In this document: piece by piece, positions 17,339 through 24,910 of the stretch
How positions within the stretch are numbered: the first letter of the stretch is position 1
Layout: the number at the start of each line of letters is the position of its first letter
Assembly (NCBI RefSeq): GCF_000381925.1
Contig: NZ_KB907308.1
Coordinates: forward strand, 1,302,001-1,366,000
Source: Nocardia sp. BMG111209
Lineage (GTDB): Bacteria > Actinomycetota > Actinomycetes > Mycobacteriales > Mycobacteriaceae
Reading direction: 5' to 3'
DNA: 64,000 nucleotides
The notes under the pieces: model-generated
Seen by the model: the letters and a program-made list of their open reading frames with translations, nothing else
What the model was told of the DNA's origin: nothing
Database searches by the model: none
Position numbers and translations under genes: made by a program

Positions 17339-18124
17339 GTGGAACCCCAAGTCGTTCAAGGCCAGTGTTTCCAGTTCCTGGTGCCCCCCGGCTGGCGGGT
17401 GCTGGAACAGGGTCAGTTCGCCGTCGTGCAGGCCGACGCGAACAACCAGGCCGTCGCGATGATGACCGGCAACTGCGGCTTCATGCCCGGCTACCCGCCA
17501 CTGCAATACGCCTTCGAGAAGCTGTCCAGCAATGGTCCCGTGCAGTTCGGCCGGCCGCGTCCCGGGCAGCCGGTAGCGAACTTCGAGGCGGCCGTCGACG
17601 TCGACTACCGGTATGTGGTCAACGGTGTCCCCTGCGTCGGAATCGCCACCGTCAGTTACCGGCAGGGCTACGGGCAGGTGGACTTCGTGCTGACGGCCGG
17701 TGCGGCACAGGAGCAATATTGGCCGTCGTTCGCCACCTGGCTCCCGGGCCTCCCGAAGCAGTTCAACGTGATCCATGGGGCGGCCTGGGGCGCACAGGGA
17801 ATCGCCCAGCAGAATCTTCAGAACTCGATCCAGTTCGGACAGCAGCTGGAGTTGCAGCGCACGTGGTCCGAGGAGCTTCAACAGCAGGTGACGGACCAGC
17901 GCAACGCGTCCGACGAACGCCGCCGAGAAGGCATGGGACAGATATTGACCGGCGAATCCTGGTACGCCGATCCCTACGGGCAGAACCCGCCCGTGCGGCT
18001 GTCGAACACACCAGCCGTGTACTGGACCAACCGCCACGGTCGCATCGTCTCGTCGGACGACCCGAGCTTCGATCCGCGTACGCCGATGGACTCGGACTGG
18101 CAGCGGATGTCGGGAAACGGTTAG
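17339..18124 (+). CDS. Conserved-looking cytoplasmic protein, unknown function
   Basis: 261 residues from GTG 17339; the frame extends far upstream but that part overlaps the AraC gene and is Arg/Pro/His-rich shadow. The start has no strong ribosome site. The N-terminal 150 residues look like a single alpha/beta domain (GQCFQFLVPPGWRVLEQG, FVLTAGAAQEQYWPSFATWLPGLP), similar in pattern to PsbP/LpqN-type domains that follow a lipoprotein signal, though no signal is seen here. The middle is Gln-rich and helical, and the end repeats Tyr/Trp/Pro-rich beta segments. I do not recognise a function. Confidence 0.7.
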   Translation: MEPQVVQGQCFQFLVPPGWRVLEQGQFAVVQADANNQAVAMMTGNCGFMPGYPPLQYAFEKLSSNGPVQFGRPRPGQPVANFEAAVDVDYRYVVNGVPCVGIATVSYRQGYGQVDFVLTAGAAQEQYWPSFATWLPGLPKQFNVIHGAAWGAQGIAQQNLQNSIQFGQQLELQRTWSEELQQQVTDQRNASDERRREGMGQILTGESWYADPYGQNPPVRLSNTPAVYWTNRHGRIVSSDDPSFDPRTPMDSDWQRMSGNG

Positions 18125-18163
18125 TCCGGCGCTGAACATCGGCCGGCCCGTGTCCCGATCCCG

Positions 18164-18928
18164 TCACATCGTCGCACCCGGGACGGCCGCGGTCAGTCCG
18201 CCGTCGACGACGAAGTCCTGTCCGTTCACGTACGACGCCTCGGCAGAGGCGAGGAAGGCGACCAGCGCCGCCACCTCGTCGGCGGTACCGACACGACCCG
18301 CGGCGACCGTATCCGCGATGGCGGCCCGCGCCGCGGCGGAGGTCTCGGCACGAAAAGCCGGAGTGTCGATGTAGCCGGGGCTCACCGAGTTGACCCGAAT
18401 TCGCCTGGGCGCCAATTCGGCCGCGAGGGTGCGGGTCAGATTGTGTACCGCCGCTTTGGATGCCGAATACAGGGCAGCGGCGGGCACGCCGCGATGCAGC
18501 GCGAAGGATGCGTTGATCACGATCGCCGCGCCGTCCGGTAGCAGCGGCAACAGCTTCTGGACGGTGAAGAACGCGGCCTTGAAATTGGTGTCGACGACCC
18601 GGTGGAATTCCTCCTCGGTGACCTCCCCGATCGGCTGGAACGCGCCGACACCCGCGTTGGCGAACAACACATCCAGCCGCCCGTACCGCTCACGCACAGC
18701 TGCGGCCAGCGCGTCGAGGTCAGCGAGATCGACTGCGTCACCGCGTATTCCATCCACGGTGGGGCCGAGCCGTCCGAGGGCCGCGGCGAGCCTGGACTCG
18801 TCCCGGCCGGTGACGACCACCCGCGCCCCTTCGTCCCGCAGCCGCCGCGCGGTGGCCTCCCCCATCCCGCTGCTACCCCCGGTGATCAGCGCCACCTTGC
18901 CGTCGAACCGTAACCCGTTGTGCGTCAT
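18164..18928 (-). CDS. Short-chain dehydrogenase/reductase
   Basis: 254 residues from ATG 18928. NAD(P) binding site TGGSSGMGEA, NAG motif (FANAGVG), catalytic Tyr/Lys in YSASK and the C-terminal VNGQDFVVDGG are all in place; the catalytic Ser falls in INASFALHRG. This is a classical SDR of usual length, acting on an unknown alcohol or ketone in the cytoplasm. A MmyB-like regulator gene lies 113 bases upstream on the same strand, a common pairing in which the regulator controls the SDR. Confidence 0.93.
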   Translation of the reverse strand: MTHNGLRFDGKVALITGGSSGMGEATARRLRDEGARVVVTGRDESRLAAALGRLGPTVDGIRGDAVDLADLDALAAAVRERYGRLDVLFANAGVGAFQPIGEVTEEEFHRVVDTNFKAAFFTVQKLLPLLPDGAAIVINASFALHRGVPAAALYSASKAAVHNLTRTLAAELAPRRIRVNSVSPGYIDTPAFRAETSAAARAAIADTVAAGRVGTADEVAALVAFLASAEASYVNGQDFVVDGGLTAAVPGATM

Positions 18929-19041
18929 AGGATCAGCGTGCCGATGCTGGTCGGCGGCAAACAGTGCGCAGTTATCGTGGGTGTGGCACCACCCGAATAT
19001 GCGAGATGACCGACTCGGCTTCGTGAACAAGGGCGTCACGA

Positions 19042-19821
19042 CTATCGCGGGTTGTAGAGCACGACGGACCACTCCGGATGATCCGCGACGATCAGTGTGG
19101 TCGTGTCGAAGAACAGCTCGCCGAACTCGGGATGACGCAACGCATTCACCGCTTGCACCGGAGTTCCGACGTCGTGGTGCTGCCACAGTTCGGCGAACTC
19201 GGGGCTCGATGCGACGAGATCGTCCACCACGCGCCGGAATTCGGGATCGCCGGGTGCCTGCGCGGCATCGGCCCGATAGGCAGCCACCACACCCGCAGCC
19301 GCCTCGGCCCACACCACCGGCATCGCCCGGTATCGAGGATCGGTGAAGAAGGTGACCAGGCAGTTGTGTCCGGCGCCGCCGAACCCGAACACTTCTCGCG
19401 CAGAGTCGTTGTAGCCCAGCACATTCCAATACCGGTCGCGCAGCACCGCGGGCCGCGGACTCCACGCGTCCAGCATCCGCCGAACCTCGTCCGTCACCTC
19501 GCCCGCGCCGAGCAGATTCGGAGCGGGCGGATTCAGCCCGGCCAGCAGGTACAGGTGTGCGCGTTCCGCCGGGTTCAACCGCAGGGCGGCCGCGACGGCA
19601 TCGAGAACCTCGGCGGACACCGTGATGTCGCGGCCCTGCTCGAGCCACGTGTACCAGGACACTCCGACCCCGGCGAGCTGCGCCACCTCCTCCCGGCGCA
19701 GTCCGGGTGTCCGCCGCTGCCCGGCGGAGGCGATACCGACGACGTCCGGCGTGAGCCGTGCCCGGCGGCTGCGCAGGAAGTCTCGCAGCGCGGCACGACG
19801 TTGCTCGGTTCCACCGCTCAT
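19042..19821 (-). CDS. XRE-type regulator with MmyB-like ligand domain
   Basis: 259 residues from ATG 19821. Residues about 5-80 are a helix-turn-helix of the XRE class, with RRTPGLRREEVAQLAGVGVSWYTWLEQGRD being the standard opening of this family (read here as RRTPGLRREEV and WYTWLEQGR). The rest is the MmyB-like ligand-binding domain related to PAS folds: RYWNVLGYNDSAREVFG, HPEFGELFFDTTTLIVADHPEW. Such regulators often sit beside an SDR gene, as here. Confidence 0.93.
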   Translation of the reverse strand: MSGGTEQRRAALRDFLRSRRARLTPDVVGIASAGQRRTPGLRREEVAQLAGVGVSWYTWLEQGRDITVSAEVLDAVAAALRLNPAERAHLYLLAGLNPPAPNLLGAGEVTDEVRRMLDAWSPRPAVLRDRYWNVLGYNDSAREVFGFGGAGHNCLVTFFTDPRYRAMPVVWAEAAAGVVAAYRADAAQAPGDPEFRRVVDDLVASSPEFAELWQHHDVGTPVQAVNALRHPEFGELFFDTTTLIVADHPEWSVVLYNPR

Positions 19822-19950
19822 GCGAAGGGCAACTGCCGCAATGCCTCACGTATTTCGGGTGCCCGAGGCCGGTCCCTGATTGCCCGCCACCGGGCACCGT
19901 GACCGCTGTCGGTTCCGGTACCGGCCGGCGGCGGGTGTATACGATCAGCC

Positions 19951-20574
19951 GTGATGTCTCCCTCGCCCGAGCGGCCGGAAGCGTTGCGGTCGCTGACTGT
20001 TTCGGCCGACGACGGGGTTCTGCTGCATGTCGGGGTCGCCGGATTCGGCCCGGATGTCGTGGTGTTGTCCGGTGGGCCCGGGTGTGTGCACTATCTCGAG
20101 GACGAGCGGCTCGGGCCGACGGGAATGCGGAGCTGGTTCCCCGAGCCCCGGGGTGTCGGGCGGTCCGGGGGCGGGCCGCACGATCTCGAGCTCGCGATCA
20201 CCGATCTCGAGGCGGTTCGACGCGCTGTGGGGGTCGAGCGATGGGTGGTGCTCGGGCACTCGTGGGGGTCGGATCTCGCGGTGCGTTATGCGCTCGACCA
20301 TCCGGACCGGGTGCGATCGGTCGTAGGTATCGCCGGGCACGGTCTGCACAAGGATCGCGAGTGGTCCGAGATCTATCACTCCCGGCAGCATCTGGAGGCC
20401 GATCCCGGGATCGTGTGGGAGCCGGATGTTCACGCCGCGCTGAATGCGTCGTTCGTGGCATGGATTCACGAGCCGGACCTGTTCCGGCGGCTGGCCGATT
20501 CCGAGGTCTGGGTGGATCTGGTCACCGAGCTGTGCCGGGGTGAGGGCGAAGCACCGTATACCGAGCGTTGCTAG
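19951..20574 (+). CDS. Alpha/beta hydrolase, apparently missing the Asp/His region
   Basis: 207 residues from GTG 19951 (ATG 19954 is equally possible). The N-terminal 150 residues match proline-iminopeptidase-like hydrolases: oxyanion HGGGPG-type stretch LSGGPGCVHYL, EPRGVGRSGG and the nucleophile elbow GHSWGS. Family members are usually near 260-280 residues and carry the catalytic Asp and His in the last quarter. Here DLFRRLADS runs straight into EVWVDLVTELC, which looks like the extreme C-terminus, so an in-frame deletion of about 60 residues is likely. The protein is probably inactive. This is judged from family knowledge without an alignment. Confidence 0.7.
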   Translation: MMSPSPERPEALRSLTVSADDGVLLHVGVAGFGPDVVVLSGGPGCVHYLEDERLGPTGMRSWFPEPRGVGRSGGGPHDLELAITDLEAVRRAVGVERWVVLGHSWGSDLAVRYALDHPDRVRSVVGIAGHGLHKDREWSEIYHSRQHLEADPGIVWEPDVHAALNASFVAWIHEPDLFRRLADSEVWVDLVTELCRGEGEAPYTERC

Positions 20575-20702
20575 GCATATCGGCGCCCGTCCCCGGATAC
20601 CGGAACCCACCTGGCGCGACTGCGATACCGAACTCCGGTGAAAGCGGCTGGGCGGCAGCAAAATCAGTGGACCGATCCAGGTCCGATTCCTACACTTCCG
20701 GA

Positions 20703-21995
20703 ATGCGTACCGTCGAGTTGCTGCACCACTTCAGCACCCACGCGACGCCCCTGGGTCTGCCGCGGGGCGGCGAGGTGTCGTGGGACGACGCGGAGTTCCA
20801 TCGCGCGGCCTGGGCCGCGGACCCCGAGGGGTATCTGCTGACCGCGCTCGTGCCGGGTGCCCGGCCGCAGCAGCGTGCCCGAGCGCTGTTGCAGGCGCTG
20901 GCGGCCTCGTGGGCGGGGGTCGCCGACGGGAGCCGGGTCACGCTCGAGAAGGCCACCCGCGCAATACTTTTCGATCTCCCACCAGCGACGGTGCTCACCG
21001 TCCTGCTGGCGCTGCGCCGGCTGCGGGCCAACCACAAGCACACCACGCGGGCCGTGCTCACGTTCGTGCTCGACCATCCGCAGGCGCCGACGCTGATCGA
21101 CGCCCGGCGGCCGACCCTGGTCGACTGCTTCGAGCATGCACTGGGTAAGGCCACCGCGCGCGGCTGTGCGCGGCGAATCGCCGAGGGCGACACCGATTCC
21201 GAGTATCTGCGGCGAAACCTGTTGCGGTTCGGGGCCGATCCCGAGCAGACGCGGGCGCGGGTCACCGCACTGTACGGGCCGGGTGTGCCCGGCGTACCCG
21301 TGCCGCGCACGGGTGTCGCGCCGCTGGATCCGGAGCGCGAGCGGGAGCCGGTGATCACCTCGACCAATCGCGGTGATGTCGCGGCGACGCTGGTGCATCT
21401 GTATCGCGGCGGACCGGAGGCGGAGTTGCGGCCGGCCCTGGGCCGATACCTCGCCGAGGTCACCCGTGGGCTGCCGCCGATGCCGGGAAGTATTGCGCTG
21501 GTTGCCGATACGTCCGAGTCGATGCGCGGTTACGGCGATCGCGAGTGGGCGCTGCTGTCGCAGGCGGTGGCGCTGCGGCTGGTACTCGCCGAGGTCTGCC
21601 CGCGGCTGTCCGTCGTCGAGATCGGCGCCGGGCCGGAGCCGACCGATCTGGCCGGTGGGCTGCTCGACGCTCTGGCGACCGGGCCGGAACTGGTCGTGCT
21701 CGTCACCGACGGGTACGAGAATCGGCTGTCCGGTGACCTGGCGCGGGTGGTGGCGACCCTGCCGCGCCTCGGGATCGATACCCCGATCGTGTTGTGCCGC
21801 AGCATGTTCACCGGCCGCGACGATCTGACCCTGCGCAATCCGGCTCCGGCGCTGCCGTGCCTGGACTTCTGGCACCAGGACGATTTCGCCGGACTGCTGC
21901 CCCGGCTGTTCGCCCACTGCGCGGACGGCCGGGACTGGATCCACGCCGCCGTGCGGCACCGCCTCGACCATCGGCTGGAAGGAGTTCGGCCGTGA
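20703..21995 (+). CDS. vWA-domain protein with N-terminal helical repeats (Ro60/TROVE-like layout)
   Basis: 430 residues from ATG 20703. The N-terminal 240 residues are helical (TVLTVLLALRRLRANHKHTTRAVLTFVL and similar repeats). The C-terminal part is a von Willebrand A domain: SIALVADTSESMRGYG has the MIDAS Asp-x-Ser-x-Ser, followed by LVVLVTDGYENRLSG with the distal Asp. Helical repeats followed by a MIDAS-type vWA is the layout of TROVE/Ro proteins that bind small RNAs, but I see no firm TROVE match. It overlaps the next gene by 4 bases (GTGA), so the two products are probably made in equal amounts and act together. Confidence 0.8.
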   Translation: MRTVELLHHFSTHATPLGLPRGGEVSWDDAEFHRAAWAADPEGYLLTALVPGARPQQRARALLQALAASWAGVADGSRVTLEKATRAILFDLPPATVLTVLLALRRLRANHKHTTRAVLTFVLDHPQAPTLIDARRPTLVDCFEHALGKATARGCARRIAEGDTDSEYLRRNLLRFGADPEQTRARVTALYGPGVPGVPVPRTGVAPLDPEREREPVITSTNRGDVAATLVHLYRGGPEAELRPALGRYLAEVTRGLPPMPGSIALVADTSESMRGYGDREWALLSQAVALRLVLAEVCPRLSVVEIGAGPEPTDLAGGLLDALATGPELVVLVTDGYENRLSGDLARVVATLPRLGIDTPIVLCRSMFTGRDDLTLRNPAPALPCLDFWHQDDFAGLLPRLFAHCADGRDWIHAAVRHRLDHRLEGVRP

Positions 21996-22966
21996 CCGTC
22001 ACGACCACACTGACCGCGCTGGTACCCACCGGCCCCGACCTCACCGGCTATCGGATCGGCGAGCCCCAGCGGGCCGGTGCGCTGACCGTGCTGCCGATCC
22101 ACGGACCGCAGCGGCCCGGCATCGTGCCGCCGCGGTCCGGACTGAAGTTGCACCAGGTCGTCGGCTACGGCTCGGTCGAACTGCACAACGGCGCAGCCGC
22201 CGGGGTGGCGATCGTCCCGCTGCACATCGGCTACATCCAGGAGGGCGCGCAGAATCACGCGCTGTGCTCGGCGGCGCTGCTGGCCGCCGGGCAGACCCGC
22301 CGCTTCCCGGACGCCTGCTGCGTGCAGGCGGCCCAGGGCGGCTATCTGGAGGGCCGCGACCAGTGGTTCTTCGTACTGCCCTGGGAGTTGCGCGCCGCGG
22401 CGCTGCGGCTGCGCGGGCAGGAGGGCTACTCGAAGCTGTGGTCGGATATCAGCGCGCTCAACCGCGAGTACGGGCTCGCCGCCCGTGGGCATCTGGAGCA
22501 GATCATCAGCCGCCGGCGGGCGGTGCTGACCCAGTTCCGCAGCCGGCTCGAGCTGCTGCCGGGGCAGCTCGGGGCGCTGTTCTTCGTCGGCGACGAGTTC
22601 GCCGGCCTCGAAATCGCCCCGGATCCGGCCTATTTCGCCGAGGTGTGGATGCCGCTGGTGTGCTTCGCCTACGGTGTCGCGGCCTGGCGGGCCGAGCCCC
22701 GACCGGGCAAGCCCGAGCCCTTCGAGGTCACCGATCTCGCGGGCCTGCGCGCGGAGCTCGAGCGGGAGCGGACCGACCATCGCGAAAAGCTGCTGGCGGC
22801 GCTGCCGAGCGCGACCGGTGCGCAGACGGCCGAGGAGGAGCGCTATCTCGACCTGCGCCTGCACACGGTGACCGGCGGCGGCCTGGCGGGGCAGTTCGTC
22901 GCCGAGCACGACCGGCTGGTGTACGCGTCGCTGTTCGCCGCGCGCGAGCCGGTGGCCGCCGGATAA
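21992..22966 (+). CDS. ARPP-1-like domain protein
   Basis: 324 residues from GTG 21992, with GGAG about 8 bases upstream. The central part reads IQEGAQNHALCSAALLAAG, RFPDACCVQAAQGGYL, which resembles ARPP-1 domains, described by Aravind and co-workers as associated with ADP-ribosylation and phosphatase genes. The C-terminal 130 residues are helical with RLHTVTGGGLAGQFVAEHDRLVYASLFA at the end. Translation is coupled to the vWA gene upstream. The assignment is from pattern memory only; biochemical function of the family is not established to my knowledge. Confidence 0.65.
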   Translation: MTVTTTLTALVPTGPDLTGYRIGEPQRAGALTVLPIHGPQRPGIVPPRSGLKLHQVVGYGSVELHNGAAAGVAIVPLHIGYIQEGAQNHALCSAALLAAGQTRRFPDACCVQAAQGGYLEGRDQWFFVLPWELRAAALRLRGQEGYSKLWSDISALNREYGLAARGHLEQIISRRRAVLTQFRSRLELLPGQLGALFFVGDEFAGLEIAPDPAYFAEVWMPLVCFAYGVAAWRAEPRPGKPEPFEVTDLAGLRAELERERTDHREKLLAALPSATGAQTAEEERYLDLRLHTVTGGGLAGQFVAEHDRLVYASLFAAREPVAAG

Positions 22967-23132
22967 ATCGGTTGCGCGCCAACCGGATCGGATATTGAAT
23001 AGGGAGCACTACGGGAACTCCGCCCGAGCACGGTGGTTCGTCACCTTCGTACCAGATGAAGCGAAGTTGCCACCATAGGCGACACCACATTGATTCCACC
23101 GGCGTCGGGGACCTGTCCCGTATCTGTTCCAG

Positions 23133-23166
23133 CGGCCGGCCCGCCCTTTCCGGGGCGGGCCGGCCG
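23133..23166 (+). terminator. Strong GC hairpin, probable terminator of the vWA/ARPP-1 pair
   Basis: A perfect 14-bp inverted repeat (arms 23133-23146 and 23153-23166) with a 6-base loop lies 167 bases after the ARPP-1-like gene. It is followed by TTCGGGTCTTG, only weakly T-rich, so factor-independent termination is possible but not certain. The rest of 22967-23209 shows nothing else clear. Confidence 0.55.
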
Positions 23167-23209
23167 TTCGGGTCTTGCCGCCACGCACCGCCGGGCCTAC
23201 CGTCGACGG

Positions 23210-23596
23210 ATGCTGGATGAACAGACCGTACAGAAGTTGTTGTGGCACTGGGACGAGGGCTGGAACTCCGGCGATCTCGACACGATCATGTCGCCCTTCG
23301 CCACGGATGTGCTGTTCAGCTCCCCGTTCGTGCCGAAACTCACCGGCGATCCCGCCCGGCTGGCCCTCGAAGGGGCCGGGGCGCTGCGCGACTACGTGCG
23401 CTACGCGCTCGAGCACGCACCCGGCATCCGCTACACGATCGACGGATCCTATTCCGGCACCGACACTCTCGTGATCGTCTACACCTGCCACAACCCGGAC
23501 GGCAGTACCCGCAACGGATCCGACTTCATGCGGGTGCACGCCGACGGGACGGTGGCCGAATGGCGGTGCCACTACTTCCGCGAGCCGGAGCTGTAG
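23210..23596 (+). CDS. NTF2/SnoaL-like small protein
   Basis: 128 residues from ATG 23210. The pattern is that of NTF2-like cone-shaped folds: an opening helix VQKLLWHWDEGWNSGDLDTIMSPFATDVLFSSPF, a helix LRDYVRYALEHAPGI and three closing strands (TLVIVYTCHNPDGS, SDFMRVHADGTVAEWRCHYF). (Pieces given separately: WHWDEGWNSGDLD and MRVHADGTVAEW.) Such proteins act as isomerases, cyclases or ligand binders; none of the catalytic layouts is obvious. It converges on the TetR gene at 23612. Confidence 0.85.
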   Translation: MLDEQTVQKLLWHWDEGWNSGDLDTIMSPFATDVLFSSPFVPKLTGDPARLALEGAGALRDYVRYALEHAPGIRYTIDGSYSGTDTLVIVYTCHNPDGSTRNGSDFMRVHADGTVAEWRCHYFREPEL

Positions 23597-23611
23597 GCCG
23601 CACCGCCGATC

Positions 23612-24232
23612 TCACCGGCCCGGATCGCCGAGCCCGCGCAGGACGACCTCGGCGCCGCCGCGGAACTCCTCGTCGGCCGACAACGTCCGGGCCGTCGCCG
23701 CGGTCTGCGACAGCAGCGGGAACTCGTCCGCCGGAAGCTGTGCCAGCACGGCGGTTCCGGCGCCGGCGATCGAGGCGTAGTGCGCGTTCTGCAGGAAGCC
23801 GAGCAGGTATCCGACGATCGTGCGCTGGGCGATCACCCGTTCCCGGCCGGTGAAGCCGGCCTCGGTCAGCACCGTCAGCATCGCCTCCATCCAGCGCAGC
23901 ACCGCCGGCGACGACTGCCGGTAGCGCAGCACCAGCGGCACCGCCTCGGGATGCGCCGACACCTCCGCCCGCACGCGGTCGAGCAGCACCCAGGCCCGCT
24001 CCCGCCAGTCCGCGACCGGCGGCGGCGTGACGTCCACCGGGGTCACGATCCGGTCGACGACCAGTCGTTCCAGTTGTTCCCGGTCCGGGACATAGCGGTA
24101 CAGCGCCATCGTCGCCATCCGTAGTTCGCCCGCGACGGCCCGCATCGTCAGCGCCGGCAGCCCGTCGCGGTCGATCACCGCGAGGGCGGCCGCGGCCAGA
24201 TCTGCGGTGGTCAGCGACCGGGGGCGGGGCAC
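23612..24232 (-). CDS. TetR-family repressor
   Basis: 206 residues from GTG 24232. The helix-turn-helix is at residues about 8-55 (LTTADLAAAALAVIDRDG, LTMRAVAGELRMATMALYRYV), and the C-terminal part resembles the TetR_C class with WVLLDRVRAEVSAHPEAVPL. It is divergent to a peroxiredoxin-like gene, and a perfect 16-bp inverted repeat in the shared control region is the obvious operator, so it probably represses both that gene and itself. Confidence 0.93.
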   Translation of the reverse strand: MPRPRSLTTADLAAAALAVIDRDGLPALTMRAVAGELRMATMALYRYVPDREQLERLVVDRIVTPVDVTPPPVADWRERAWVLLDRVRAEVSAHPEAVPLVLRYRQSSPAVLRWMEAMLTVLTEAGFTGRERVIAQRTIVGYLLGFLQNAHYASIAGAGTAVLAQLPADEFPLLSQTAATARTLSADEEFRGGAEVVLRGLGDPGR

Positions 24233-24235
24233 GGA

Positions 24236-24296
24236 TTGACAGCGTACAAGATACGCGCATACTCGTTGTAGGCGTACCTTGTACGCCTACAACGAG
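24236..24296 (+). promoter_or_regulatory. Promoter with TetR operator palindrome
   Basis: TTGACA at 24236-24241 and CATACT at 24258-24263 (16-base spacing) form a good promoter for the peroxiredoxin-like gene. Right at the expected start of transcription lies a perfect inverted repeat: CTCGTTGTAGGCGTAC (24262-24277), spacer CTT, and its complement (24281-24296). A further copy of the half-motif CGTACAAG occurs at 24243-24250. Bound repressor would block both divergent genes. Confidence 0.8.
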
Positions 24297-24309
24297 CCGA
24301 GGAGTCGAC

Positions 24310-24858
24310 ATGCCACTGCTGTCCACCGTGCCCACCCGGACGCTGACCACCGTCACCGGCGCCGAGGTGCCCGTCCCCGACGCCGAGCGCCTGATCCATC
24401 TCCAGTTCCGCCGCTTCGCCGGCTGCCCGGTCTGCCATCTGCATCTGCGGTCGATCGTCAACCGGCGCAGCGAGATCGAGGCGGCAGGCATCCGCGAGGT
24501 CGTCGTATTCCACTCCAGCGCAGCGGAATTGCGCAAACACGCCACCGAGGTCCCATTGGACCTCGTCGCCGATCCGCAGCGGCGGCTGTATCGGGAATTC
24601 GGCGTCGAATCCGGCCCGCGCGCGCTGCTGGATCCACGCAGCTGGCCGGCGATCGTCCGAGGTGTCGCACGTACGCTGCGCGAGGCGCGGCGCAGCGGGG
24701 CCGCCGTGCCGCCGCTGCGGCCGGAGGGTGGCCGATTCGGGCTGCCGGCCGATTTCCTGATCGCGCCGGACGGCCGGGTACTGGCCTCGAAACACGGCGT
24801 TCACGCCGATGACCAGTGGTCGGTCGACGAGTTGCTCGCCGAGGTCCGGGCGGGTTGA
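24310..24858 (+). CDS. Peroxiredoxin/thioredoxin-like protein (AhpC-TSA class)
   Basis: 182 residues from ATG 24310, with GAGGAG upstream. The opening RFAGCPVCHLHLRSIVNR puts a CxxC at the redox position of a thioredoxin fold (Cys-Pro-Val-Cys), and the remaining strands (IREVVVFHSSAAELRKHA, LVADPQRRLYREFGVE, PADFLIAPDGRVLASKHGVHADDQW) match AhpC/TSA-like proteins. It probably reduces a peroxide or acts as a thiol oxidoreductase in the cytoplasm. The divergent TetR regulator and palindromic operator suggest induction by a small, perhaps electrophilic, ligand. Confidence 0.88.
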   Translation: MPLLSTVPTRTLTTVTGAEVPVPDAERLIHLQFRRFAGCPVCHLHLRSIVNRRSEIEAAGIREVVVFHSSAAELRKHATEVPLDLVADPQRRLYREFGVESGPRALLDPRSWPAIVRGVARTLREARRSGAAVPPLRPEGGRFGLPADFLIAPDGRVLASKHGVHADDQWSVDELLAEVRAG

Positions 24859-24910
24859 CACCCCTTGTGCTGTGGTCGTTCCCGGGTTGACGCAGATGAG
24901 GGCGTATGGG

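Noticed and set aside
18929..19897. An N-terminal extension of the SDR of more than 300 residues
   Set aside because: It overlaps the MmyB-like regulator in another frame; the SDR has a normal N-terminus at 18928.
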